Assembly (NCBI GenBank): GCA_026398065.1
Contig: JAPLTR010000851.1
Location: 1-46,318 of the forward strand
Length of the DNA stretch: 46,318 nucleotides
Direction of reading: 5' to 3'
Source: Verrucomicrobiota bacterium
GTDB taxonomy: Bacteria; Verrucomicrobiota; Verrucomicrobiia; Opitutales; Opitutaceae
Shown: piece after piece, positions 15,762 through 23,331 of the stretch
Layout of the letters: every line of letters starts with the position of its first letter
Numbering within the stretch: the first letter of the stretch is position 1
Program-made: the position numbers and the translations under genes
The notes under the pieces: generated by a model
What the model saw: the letters and a program-made list of their open reading frames with translations, nothing else
Told to the model about the DNA's origin: nothing
The model's database searches: none

Positions 15762-18230
15762 ATGAAACGTCAGCACCGGACCGGCCCCGCGCGATCAGCG
15801 ATCGTCACCACGATCATTCTTCTCGGGCTGACGCGACCGCCGGGAGCCGCGGCGGATGCCGGGGGCGTGACGCGGGCGGGGGAGGACATCGCGGTCACTT
15901 TGCCGCAGTTCGAGGTGTCCACGGCGCAGGACCAGGGGTACCGCGCGGGGAACTCGGTGTCCGCCACGCGCATCAACACCCCCATCAAAGACCTGCCCTT
16001 CACGCTCAACGCCTACACGCGGCAGTTCATCGACGACATCGGGGCGACCGACCTCGTGGACATCGTCAATTTTGCCCCCGGCGTGGCGGAGGCCGGGCGG
16101 GGGCAGGCGTCGGGCAATTCGATCTACACGATCCGGGGCTTTCAAAATGCGCCCCAGATCAACGGCCTGCCGACGCCCAACTCCGCGGGCCAGACCAACA
16201 CCTCCGGACCCAACGTGGACACCGTGGGCATCGAGCGCGTGGAGGTCGTGAAGGGGCCGGCGTCGCTGCTCTACGGACAGGTGAATCCAGGCGGCACCAT
16301 CAACTACATCACCAAGACGGCCGGGGAACGGCCGGCCTTCGCGTTCGGCGGCCTCCTCGGCAGCTCCAACCGCTGGCGAGCGACCGCAGACGTCAACCAA
16401 CCGCTCGTGCCGGGCAAGCTGCTGTTCCGGCTCAATGTCGCCGAGGAGAACGGGGCCGAGTGGATCGATCATGCCACGAGCCGCACGACGGCGATCGTAC
16501 CCACCCTGACCTGGAAGATCACGGACCGCCTCTCGCTCAAGCTCGACACCAGCAGCCTGCACCGATTGGAGCAGGGATTTCCAAACACGCCGCTCACCAA
16601 CAACATCGTCGCGGCGCCGGGCGCCAACGGCATCCTGAGCGCGACGGGCGTGCTCGTCGATCCGGTTGACCGCCACAATCCCGGCCTTGTGGGGTTCTAT
16701 CCGCTGCCGCTGGAGTTCAACTCGAACAGCGCGAACGACTATCGGCGTTCCAACTACCAGACCTTTGCGACCGAGGTCGTCTGCCGGCTCACCGACACCT
16801 GGGTCGCCCGCCTGAATGCCACGCGCGACATCACGTACGTGGGCTACAAGGCGACCGGGTTGCAGTCGGGGAGCGTGAGCCTGGACGTGCCCGCGAGTTT
16901 CCTCGCGCAGTCGACCAGCTACGCCCAGGCCGCGCGGCTTTTCGCCGACGCCATTTTGAAGAACCCGGCCGTGGCCCTGCAGGCGCCGCACCAGCAGGTC
17001 GGGCGGAGTCAGTACTTTCGCGACCTGCCCGGCATCCAGACCGCGTTGCAGGGTGAGGTGGTCGGACGCGTCGATCTCGGCTGGGCCAAGCTGACTCCGC
17101 TGGCCGGCGTCTATTATGATGGCGGCCGGGTGAGCGAACGCCGGCGGCAGAGCGGGGCCAACGGCACGTATGCGCTGTTCACCGCGCCCTCCGCGGCGGC
17201 GGCCGTCCCCGCGCCCGCGCCGTGGGATTTCGCGAACCCGGCGCAGTTTCCGATCAGCTTCGCCACCGATTTCGATCCCGGCCGCCTGCCGTACACCCAG
17301 TACACCACGACGTATCTGTATGACCGCGCGCAGTATGCCTCCGTATCCGCGCGGCTCCTACAGGAGCGGCTGATCGTGAACGCCGGTTTCCGCTACAACG
17401 AGTCCGACCAGCGGATCACGAACTACCTCACGAATCCGCCCGGCACCACGGCGAGCCCGACCTACACGCCGCATTTCCGCGAGACGAAGCCGACCTACCA
17501 GCTCGCCGCCGGTTACAAGGTGACGCGGGACGTGATGCTCTACGCCGCGTACAGCGAATCGTACTTCGCGATCGCCTCGCTGGCGAATTCGTTTCTCGGG
17601 CCGCAACAGGCGAAGCCGACGACGGGTCGCGGCTACGAGGCCGGCGTGAAGCTGGACCTGAACGACGGGCGGATCTCCGCCACGCTGTCCGCCTATGAGA
17701 TCACGCAGAAGGACCGCGCCATCGGGGTGAACTACGTCCTGAACGGGATCAACATCTCCGACAATTTTCAGGGCACGAGCGATCGCAGCCGCGGCGTGGA
17801 GGGTGAGGTCACCTGGTCGCCGACCGACCGGTGGCAGGTCATCGCCAGCGCCGCGCTGGACGATTTTCGCGCGGTCTCGACGCCGGCGTTTGCGGGCTTT
17901 TTCCAGGGCACGACGGCGCAGGACATCCCCAAGGTGCAGGCCAACCTCTGGACCCGGTACACGTTTCGCGGCGAAGTCCTCAAGGGGCTGTGGCTCGGCG
18001 GCGGCGTGAATTACAACGGGAAGAAAGCCGGTTTCATCACCAATCCCGCTTACAAGCTGCCGGCCGTCGCCCTCTTCCGCCTCGCCGCGGGGTACGACTG
18101 GACGGCCGGCCGCCAGCGGATGTCGGCGCTCCTGCAGGGGGAGAATATCACCGACGAAAAGTATTACGCGACCGTGCAGGAAGCGGGCCTGCCCGCGCGA
18201 GTGAGCCTGGCGGTGCGGACGAGGTTTTGA
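15762..18230 (+). CDS. TonB-dependent receptor (siderophore-receptor type)
   Basis: An 822-residue outer-membrane transporter. After a signal peptide come the extension VTLPQFEVSTAQDQGYRAGN and the plug domain (about 60-200) with LVDIVNFAPGV, YTIRGFQNAPQINGLP and VEVVKGPASLLYGQVNPGG. The rest is a 22-strand barrel ending in LAVRTRF with the C-terminal Phe. Closest in style to FhuA/FpvA-type siderophore receptors, with the N-terminal motif common in Verrucomicrobiota. The substrate may be a ferric siderophore or an oligosaccharide. The DUF6807 gene directly upstream favours a carbohydrate link, the possible Fur-like site an iron link; sequence alone does not decide. Confidence 0.92.
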   Translation: MKRQHRTGPARSAIVTTIILLGLTRPPGAAADAGGVTRAGEDIAVTLPQFEVSTAQDQGYRAGNSVSATRINTPIKDLPFTLNAYTRQFIDDIGATDLVDIVNFAPGVAEAGRGQASGNSIYTIRGFQNAPQINGLPTPNSAGQTNTSGPNVDTVGIERVEVVKGPASLLYGQVNPGGTINYITKTAGERPAFAFGGLLGSSNRWRATADVNQPLVPGKLLFRLNVAEENGAEWIDHATSRTTAIVPTLTWKITDRLSLKLDTSSLHRLEQGFPNTPLTNNIVAAPGANGILSATGVLVDPVDRHNPGLVGFYPLPLEFNSNSANDYRRSNYQTFATEVVCRLTDTWVARLNATRDITYVGYKATGLQSGSVSLDVPASFLAQSTSYAQAARLFADAILKNPAVALQAPHQQVGRSQYFRDLPGIQTALQGEVVGRVDLGWAKLTPLAGVYYDGGRVSERRRQSGANGTYALFTAPSAAAAVPAPAPWDFANPAQFPISFATDFDPGRLPYTQYTTTYLYDRAQYASVSARLLQERLIVNAGFRYNESDQRITNYLTNPPGTTASPTYTPHFRETKPTYQLAAGYKVTRDVMLYAAYSESYFAIASLANSFLGPQQAKPTTGRGYEAGVKLDLNDGRISATLSAYEITQKDRAIGVNYVLNGINISDNFQGTSDRSRGVEGEVTWSPTDRWQVIASAALDDFRAVSTPAFAGFFQGTTAQDIPKVQANLWTRYTFRGEVLKGLWLGGGVNYNGKKAGFITNPAYKLPAVALFRLAAGYDWTAGRQRMSALLQGENITDEKYYATVQEAGLPARVSLAVRTRF

Positions 18231-18242
18231 GGTTGGGCGTCG

Positions 18243-18305
18243 GTAGGCGTGCGGACGCCGGTTTTGGGTGTTCGTCCCAAGGCGTCCGCAAGACGGACGC
18301 CCTAC
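18243..18305. repeat. REP-like compound palindrome
   Basis: GTAGG (18243-18247) and CCTAC (18301-18305) bracket an element with GCGGACGCC (18251-18259), GGCGTCCG (18281-18288) and CGGACGCC (18294-18301). The last two form an 8-bp hairpin with loop CAAGA; the first can compete for the same pairing. It lies in the 146-base gap between the converging receptor and ABC-F genes. It resembles the palindromes at 18352 and 21028 in design and may belong to the same dispersed family. Confidence 0.55.
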
Positions 18306-18351
18306 AAATCGTCGTGACGTTTCGACACCCGTGGAAGCCGCGACCTGAAAT

Positions 18352-18375
18352 CCGGGCGGGCTGAAGCCCGCCCGG
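18352..18375. repeat. Hairpin directly after the ABC-F stop codon
   Basis: Perfect 10-bp stem CCGGGCGGGC (18352-18361) and GCCCGCCCGG (18366-18375), loop TGAA. It begins one base beyond the stop codon of the minus-strand ABC-F gene. There is no T-tract, so it is more likely a REP-like element or RNA-stabilising end than a classical terminator. Confidence 0.6.
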
Positions 18376-18376
18376 C

Positions 18377-20242
18377 TCATTTCTCCATCTCGGTCAGCTT
18401 CGTGACGGCGGCTTCCCAGGCGGTCGTGGCGGTCGCGATTTGGTCGACGACGGTGCTCAGCTCGCGGTTGAGGTGGTGGAATTTGCCCTTGTCGGCGTAG
18501 GACGCGGGGTCTTCCAGCGACGCGGTGATCTCGGCCTGCTTGGCCTCGAGCTCCGCCACTTTCTTTTCCAACTGGCCGACTTCCTCGCGGAATTTCCGGA
18601 TTTCGTTGGGCGTGGGTTTTTTCGCGGCCGGAGCGGCGGGCGCGGCCTTCGCCGCGGGGGCGGCGGCGGCCTGCTTCGGGCGGGCGTCGGTGAAGCCGGC
18701 GGTGAGCGCGAAACGGGCGTCGGTGGACTTGGATTTCTCCAAGTAATAGTCGTAGTTGCCGGCGTAGGGCGTGAGGCGGCCGCTGTGGACGTGGAGCACG
18801 GTCTGCGCGAGGGCGCGGATGAAATGCACGTCGTGCGAGATGAAGATGAGCGTGCCCTCGTAGTTCTTCAGCGCGCCGACGAGCGAGTCGATCGACTGGA
18901 TGTCCAGGTGGGTCGTCGGCTCGTCCATGAGGAGGAGATTCGGCGGCTTGACGAGGAGGCGGGCGAGGGCGAGGCGGGATTTTTCGCCCCCGGAGAGGAC
19001 GCCGATGGGCTTGTGCACATCGTCCTTGCGGAAGAGGAAGGCGCCGAGGATGGCGCGGGCCTGCTGCTCGGTGAGCTGATTCTCATTCGTGCGCAGCGAC
19101 ATCACGTTCTCGAACACCGTGAGGTCCGGGTCGAGGTTATCGAGGCGGTTCTGGGCGAAGTAGCCGGGGACGACGTTGGTGCCGAGCTCGCGGGTGCCGC
19201 CCTGGGTCGGGATGACGTCGGCGAGGATCTTGAGGAGGGTGGACTTGCCGGCGCCGTTGGGGCCGACGAGGACGATGCGCTCGCCGCGCTGGGCCTGGAA
19301 ATTGAGGTCCTTGTAGACGACGTGGGTGCCGTAGGCCTGCTGGATGTGTTCGAGGGTGATGACCTTGAGGCCGGAGCGCGGGGGCTGCGGGAACTTGAAG
19401 TTCATCTTGCGCAGCTCCTCGGTGGGCTCCTCGACGGCGGCCTCCTTGAGGCGCTCGATCTGCTTCTCCTTGGATTTCGCGCGGGAGGCCATGGAGGCCT
19501 TGGCGCCGAAGCGGTCGACGAAGACCTGGAGGTGGGCGATCTCGCGCTGCTGGTTCTTGAAGGCGGCGGCCTGCTGTTCCTTGCGGGCTTCCTTCTCGGT
19601 CAGGAAATTGTCGTAGTTGCCGTGGTAGTAATGGAGCGTGCCGGCGCGGAGCTCGAGCATGCCGGTGCAGAGGGCGTTGAGGAAGGCGCGATCGTGCGAG
19701 ATGACGACGAGGCCGCCGGGGTAGCGGGTGAGGTAGTCCTGGAACCAGAGGAGGGCCTCGAGATCGAGATGGTTGGTGGGCTCGTCGAGAAGGAGAAGGG
19801 CGGGCTCGGCGACGAGGAGGCGGGCGAGGTGGGCGCGCATGACCCAGCCGCCGGAGAAGGTCTTGGCGAGCTTGTCGGCGTCGCCCTCCTTGAAGCCGAG
19901 GCCGGCGAGGATCTTCTTGGCGCGGGGCTCGAGGGTGTAGTCGATGTCGTAGTCGTCGTCGGTGGGCTCGAGCTTTTTGCCGCTCGTGGCGATGTGGAGG
20001 ATGGTCTCGTCGCCGGCGGGGGCGCTCTCCTGGGGGAGGTAGCCGAAGTCGGCGCCGCGCTCCCACTCGATGGTGCCGGTGTCGGGTTTCTCCTCGCCGA
20101 GGATGAGGCCGAAGAGCGTGGACTTGCCGGCGCCATTGGGACCGATCAGGCCGAGGCGATCGGTGCGCGCAATGAAGAGCGACACGTCGGAAAAGAGTTC
20201 GCGGGTGCCGTAGGACTTGGAAACGTCGGCGATGGTAAGCAT
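18377..20242 (-). CDS. ABC-F family ATPase
   Basis: A 621-residue protein with two ABC ATPase domains and no membrane part. Domain 1: GPNGAGKSTLFGLILG, signature FSGGWVMRAHLARLL, LLLLDEPTNHLDLEAL. Domain 2: GPNGAGKSTLLKILAD, signature LSGGEKSRLALARLL, LLLMDEPTTHLDIQS. The inter-domain linker is charged and helical (EKEARKEQQAAAFKNQQREI...). An Ala/Pro hinge (about 520-550) leads to a C-terminal coiled coil (EEVGQLEKKVAELEAKQAEI), as in Uup/YheS. ABC-F proteins act on the ribosome in translation rescue or antibiotic protection; the subclass here cannot be fixed by eye. The start at 20242 has no Shine-Dalgarno. Confidence 0.92.
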   Translation of the reverse strand: MLTIADVSKSYGTRELFSDVSLFIARTDRLGLIGPNGAGKSTLFGLILGEEKPDTGTIEWERGADFGYLPQESAPAGDETILHIATSGKKLEPTDDDYDIDYTLEPRAKKILAGLGFKEGDADKLAKTFSGGWVMRAHLARLLVAEPALLLLDEPTNHLDLEALLWFQDYLTRYPGGLVVISHDRAFLNALCTGMLELRAGTLHYYHGNYDNFLTEKEARKEQQAAAFKNQQREIAHLQVFVDRFGAKASMASRAKSKEKQIERLKEAAVEEPTEELRKMNFKFPQPPRSGLKVITLEHIQQAYGTHVVYKDLNFQAQRGERIVLVGPNGAGKSTLLKILADVIPTQGGTRELGTNVVPGYFAQNRLDNLDPDLTVFENVMSLRTNENQLTEQQARAILGAFLFRKDDVHKPIGVLSGGEKSRLALARLLVKPPNLLLMDEPTTHLDIQSIDSLVGALKNYEGTLIFISHDVHFIRALAQTVLHVHSGRLTPYAGNYDYYLEKSKSTDARFALTAGFTDARPKQAAAAPAAKAAPAAPAAKKPTPNEIRKFREEVGQLEKKVAELEAKQAEITASLEDPASYADKGKFHHLNRELSTVVDQIATATTAWEAAVTKLTEMEK

Positions 20243-20440
20243 CGGAACCCATTAGCAAACATGATGCCGGGGTGGTCCGTCAATGATGGGATTCAGCGGA
20301 GTGCGGAAGGGTGTGGGGGCGGACGACTTGGGGCGGGCGCGATCAGGCGGCGGAAAGGGAGATTGTTCTTTTAATGAATCTTACTGTTGATTTATAGGGG
20401 AAGAGGTAGTAGGATGGGGATCGAACTCAAAAAGGAACCA

Positions 20441-20470
20441 CCACGGATGAACACGGATCGACACGGATAC
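20441..20470. repeat. Three 10-bp CACGGAT units
   Basis: CCACGGATGA, ACACGGATCG and ACACGGATAC are consecutive units sharing ACGGAT at the same position. Strings of this kind recur in intergenic DNA of Verrucomicrobiota and Planctomycetota, from general knowledge, and are often mis-annotated as tiny proteins reading 'SIRVHPW'. Confidence 0.6.
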
Positions 20471-20557
20471 GGGGGCTGGGCCATGCGCGGAGGCGCCGCG
20501 TGGGCGGGGCGCGGGCGGTCGGGTGGGGTCGAGGTGGGCGGTTGGGCGCAGCGGGGC

Positions 20558-20597
20558 AAATCCGACCAAATCCAAGTAAATCGCACCAGATCCGACC
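20558..20597. repeat. 10-bp repeat cluster 1, four units
   Basis: Units AAATCCGACC, AAATCCAAGT, AAATCGCACC and AGATCCGACC follow each other without gaps. All four have ATC at positions 3-5. The spacing is one DNA helical turn, so equal bases face the same side of the helix. Confidence 0.75.
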
Positions 20598-20765
20598 TCA
20601 GCAAAGCGACGGAGCTGTGCCCACGGAACACACGGAAGGCGGAACAGGAGGAAACGAAGGGCGCGGAGAACGGGCCGGGCAACGGCGTCGGGCGGGAGTC
20701 TCCATTCGCCCTGCTTCCGGTAAAATCTGCGGGTTCGGGAAGCCGCGGCGGAGCGGCGTCAGGGC

Positions 20766-20815
20766 AAATCCGACCAAATCGCACCAAATCCGACCAGATC
20801 AAGGTGGATCAAGGT
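20766..20815. repeat. 10-bp repeat cluster 2, five units
   Basis: Units AAATCCGACC, AAATCGCACC, AAATCCGACC, AGATCAAGGT and GGATCAAGGT, contiguous. ATC is invariant at positions 3-5. Cluster starts are 208 bases after cluster 1 and 185 before cluster 3. Confidence 0.75.
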
Positions 20816-20869
20816 TGGACCCGCGGGGGAGGCGGGAAGGCGGGACGGGGTGAGGCGGAGGAAGGGAAC

Positions 20870-20896
20870 CACGAAAGACACGAAAAACACAAAAGG
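20870..20896. repeat. Three 9-bp CACGAAA units
   Basis: CACGAAAGA, CACGAAAAA and CACAAAAGG in tandem with a period of 9 rather than 10. It belongs to the same general class of intergenic phrase repeats as the CACGGAT cluster. Confidence 0.6.
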
Positions 20897-20950
20897 AAGA
20901 CCGGGGGCCTCGCGTTTAGAGTGGAGTCGGGAGCTCGGTCGGGTCCGGGT

Positions 20951-21000
20951 AAATCCAGGCGGATCAAGGTGAATCCAAGTAAATCCGACCAAATCCGACC
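20951..21000. repeat. 10-bp repeat cluster 3, five units
   Basis: Units AAATCCAGGC, GGATCAAGGT, GAATCCAAGT, AAATCCGACC and AAATCCGACC, contiguous. Over the three clusters all 14 units keep ATC at positions 3-5, with consensus RRATCCRACC and an alternative ending AAGGT/AAGT. Confidence 0.75.
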
Positions 21001-21027
21001 TGACCGGCCCGGCCGTGTTACAAATGT

Positions 21028-21046
21028 GTCGGGCGTAAAGCCCGAC
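21028..21046. repeat. Hairpin directly after the EamA transporter stop codon
   Basis: Perfect 7-bp stem GTCGGGC (21028-21034) and GCCCGAC (21040-21046), loop GTAAA, ending on the base before the minus-strand stop codon at 21047. It is followed on the plus strand by CTAC, like the palindrome at 18243-18305. No T-tract. REP-like element or 3' stabiliser. Confidence 0.55.
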
Positions 21047-21961
21047 CTACTTGGCCAGCGTGAGGGCGATGCAGCCGGCGACGGCGATGACGCCGCCGAC
21101 GAGGGCGCGGCGCGGCGGGCGGTCGCCCTCCAGCCAGAAGGCGATGGGGATGGCGAGCAGGGGCGTGGTCGCGGCGATGGGGAGCACGATGCCGCTGGGG
21201 GTCGTGGCGAGCGCCCATTGATAGCAGCCGACACCGAGCACGGGGCCGGCGAGCCCATTGGCCAGCATCCAGAGCCGGGCGCGGCGGCGTTCGGCGGGAT
21301 CGGTCACCCCGACGAAGGCGGGCAGGCGCCGGACGGCGCGGAGGACGAGGAACCAGGCGCCGGTGAACACCAGGCCGGCGAGGATGCGGTGGTAGGCGGC
21401 GTTGAGCCCGAAGGTGGCGTTGTGGGCGGACTCGCCGGCGGCGACGGCGACATCGACGCCCTTGCGACTGACGAGCGCGCCAAAACCCTGGCCGGCGGCG
21501 GCGAGCAGGCCGAAGAGGAAGCCGACGGGTTTGATCTTCACCTTGGGCGGGCTGGACTTGCCCGGCATGAGCGCGACCGCGACGCCGCCGAGGATGACGA
21601 GGCCCCAGAGGATCTGGGGGGCGGTGAGGCGGGTGCCGAGCCAGAGCCATTCACCGAGGGCGGCGAGGGGCGCGGCGAGGCATTGGGTCATGAGGACGGT
21701 GAGCCGCGAGCCGAGGTAGGGGAGGGCGCCGTAGACGCCGAGGTCGCCGAGACCCATGCCGATGACGCCGCTGAGGAGAAACCAGGGCAGGCTCGCGCTG
21801 GCGAAGCCGTGGCCGAGGGTGTGGGCGAAAAGCGCGAGGACGAGGCAGGCGATGGCGAGGCGGCCGAGATTGGCGCGGAGCGGACCGGACGCGCGCACGC
21901 TGTGGCTCGCGCAGGTGGCGTTGAGCGCGAAGAAAAAGGCGGCGAGAAACGAGGCGAGCAT
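21047..21961 (-). CDS. EamA/DMT-family transporter
   Basis: About ten hydrophobic helices in two EamA repeats, e.g. MLASFLAAFFFALNATC, LIACLVLALFAHTLG-like segments, ILWGLVILGGVAVALMPG in repeat 1 and VLGVGCYQWALATTPSGIVLPIAATTPLLAIPIAF and ALVGGVIAVAGCIALTLAK in repeat 2. The frame is open to 22066, but the 35 residues before Met 21961 are basic and non-conserved and would overlap the divergent gene's start, so I prefer 21961. Such transporters move metabolites or amino acids across the inner membrane; the substrate is not evident. The gene is divergent from the deoxyhypusine-synthase-like gene and ends in a hairpin. Confidence 0.88.
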   Translation of the reverse strand: MLASFLAAFFFALNATCASHSVRASGPLRANLGRLAIACLVLALFAHTLGHGFASASLPWFLLSGVIGMGLGDLGVYGALPYLGSRLTVLMTQCLAAPLAALGEWLWLGTRLTAPQILWGLVILGGVAVALMPGKSSPPKVKIKPVGFLFGLLAAAGQGFGALVSRKGVDVAVAAGESAHNATFGLNAAYHRILAGLVFTGAWFLVLRAVRRLPAFVGVTDPAERRRARLWMLANGLAGPVLGVGCYQWALATTPSGIVLPIAATTPLLAIPIAFWLEGDRPPRRALVGGVIAVAGCIALTLAK

Positions 21962-22068
21962 CGGTGCGAAACCGACGACGAGAGCGCACGCTTTTGCCTG
22001 ACGCGACGGTTTTTTGTGGCGCAGCGGCGCGGCGCGGCCCAATTCTCCCCGTACACATCCCCCCATCC

Positions 22069-23115
22069 ATGAAAGCCAAGAAAGCCAAAGTGAAACCTGA
22101 AGCCGTCAACGCCGCGCTCGCCGCGAAGAAGGGCCCGATCTCCCAATTTATTGCGCATCACTACCGGCATTTCAATGCCGCGGCGCTCGTGGATGCGGCG
22201 AAGGGTTACGAGACGCACCTCGCCGCCGGCGGCAAGATGCTCGTCACGCTCGCGGGCGCGATGTCCACGGCGGAGCTCGGCATCTCGCTCGCGGAGATGA
22301 TCCGGCAGGACAAGGTTCACGCGATCGTCTGCACGGGCGCGAACCTCGAGGAGGACATTTTCAATCTCGTGGCGCACGACTACTACGAGCGCGTGCCGCA
22401 CTACCGCCACCTCACCGCGGAGGACGAGGTGAAGCTGCTCGACCGTCACATGAACCGCGTGACGGACACGTGCATCCCCGAGATGGAGGCCATGCGCCGC
22501 ATCGAGGCGGTGGTCGCCGACGAGTGGACGAAGGCGGACCAGGCAGGCGAGCGGTATTTCCCGCACGAGTTCATGTACAAGATTCTCCGCGGCGGTAAGC
22601 TCAAGAAGAGCTACCAGATCGACCCGAAGAATTCGTGGATGCTCGCCGCGTGCGAGAAGAACCTGCCGATCATCGTCCCGGGCTGGGAAGACGCGACGCT
22701 CGGCAACATGTACGCGGGCCGCTGCGTGACCGGCGAAATCAAGAACGTGCACACTGTGCGCACCGGCATCGAGTACATGACCTGGCTCGCGGAGTGGTAC
22801 ACGAAGACGGCGAAGAAGCTCAAGAACGGCGAAGGCTCGATCGGGTTCTTCCAGATCGGCGGCGGCATCGCGGGCGATTTCCCGATCTGTGTGGTGCCGA
22901 TGCTGCACCAGGACCTCCAGCGCACGGGCGTGCCGCTGTGGGGCTACTTTGCGCAGATCAGCGACTCGACCACGAGCTACGGCAGCTACTCGGGCGCGGT
23001 GCCGAACGAGAAGATCACGTTGGGCAAGCTCGCGGGCTCGACCCCGAAGTTCATCGTCGAGAGCGATGCGACGATCGTCGCGCCGCTGATCTTCAACTGG
23101 GTGCTCGGGAAGTAA
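22069..23115 (+). CDS. Deoxyhypusine synthase-like protein
   Basis: A 348-residue NAD-dependent enzyme of the deoxyhypusine synthase fold. Conserved segments are GGKMLVTLAGAMSTAELGISL, VCTGANLEEDIFN, YQIDPKNSWMLAACEKNLPIIVPGWEDATLGN, IGFFQIGGGIAGDFPICVVP and DSTTSYGSYSGAVPNEKITLGKLAGS. K320 in LGKLA aligns with the catalytic Lys of human DHS (WGKI context). Bacteria lack eIF5A, so the true reaction is probably another aminobutyl transfer from spermidine, as in homospermidine synthase; that is inference. It begins at ATG 22069 after 'ccccccatcc', with no Shine-Dalgarno. The 216 bases downstream (23116-23331) hold no gene; their only feature is the ribosome-binding site of the next gene. Confidence 0.88.
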   Translation: MKAKKAKVKPEAVNAALAAKKGPISQFIAHHYRHFNAAALVDAAKGYETHLAAGGKMLVTLAGAMSTAELGISLAEMIRQDKVHAIVCTGANLEEDIFNLVAHDYYERVPHYRHLTAEDEVKLLDRHMNRVTDTCIPEMEAMRRIEAVVADEWTKADQAGERYFPHEFMYKILRGGKLKKSYQIDPKNSWMLAACEKNLPIIVPGWEDATLGNMYAGRCVTGEIKNVHTVRTGIEYMTWLAEWYTKTAKKLKNGEGSIGFFQIGGGIAGDFPICVVPMLHQDLQRTGVPLWGYFAQISDSTTSYGSYSGAVPNEKITLGKLAGSTPKFIVESDATIVAPLIFNWVLGK

Positions 23116-23316
23116 GCCCGGGGGGCGGCCGAGCCGGAATAAGTCGATTTAAGATTCGCGCCGGACCGGGGTTATGTTGATCTGGCGCGAAGGAGTTCAA
23201 GTGAGCACCCCCAGCGGGCCCCGTCTCGCCACCCCCATGCCCCCCCTTTCTTTTCGCTGCAGGAGACCGATTCCCCGTCTGCGGCAGGCGGTTGAAGCGG
23301 ACGGGGCGGAACGTCG

Positions 23317-23323
23317 GGAGGTG
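23317..23323 (+). promoter_or_regulatory. Strong Shine-Dalgarno for the large hybrid kinase
   Basis: GGAGGTG ends eight bases before the ATG at 23332. It fixes the start of the kinase gene and stands out because most other genes here have pyrimidine-rich leaders without such a motif. Confidence 0.6.
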
Positions 23324-23331
23324 GGCACGAC

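Larger units (their letters stand above)
20243..21046. other. 0.8-kb non-coding nest of short tandem repeats
   Basis: No gene is supportable here. The stretch holds three clusters of a 10-bp unit with invariant ATC at unit positions 3-5 (20558, 20766, 20951), a 10-bp CACGGAT cluster (20441), two CACGGAA units (about 20622-20639), a 9-bp CACGAAA cluster (20870) and a palindrome at its right end (21028). Short open frames on both strands are translations of these repeats. Periods of 10 and mixed 9/10 argue against coding. The first 195 bases (20243-20437) show no repeat. Confidence 0.75.

Noticed and set aside
18440-20374. Long plus-strand frame opposite the ABC-F gene
   Set aside because: Val/Glu/Gly-rich translation with no motif; the minus strand has two complete ABC ATPase domains.
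20381-20575. 64-codon minus-strand frame containing SIRVHPWWF
   Set aside because: Translation of the CACGGAT phrase repeat; the same applies to the 20759-20992 frame (FVFFVSFVV from CACGAAA units).
20558-21000. Possible CRISPR array
   Set aside because: Units are 10 bp, contiguous and without spacers, and no cas gene is present.
20387-22072. 561-codon plus-strand frame starting in the repeat region
   Set aside because: The first part translates repeats with periods of 9 and 10, and the rest is antisense to the EamA transporter.
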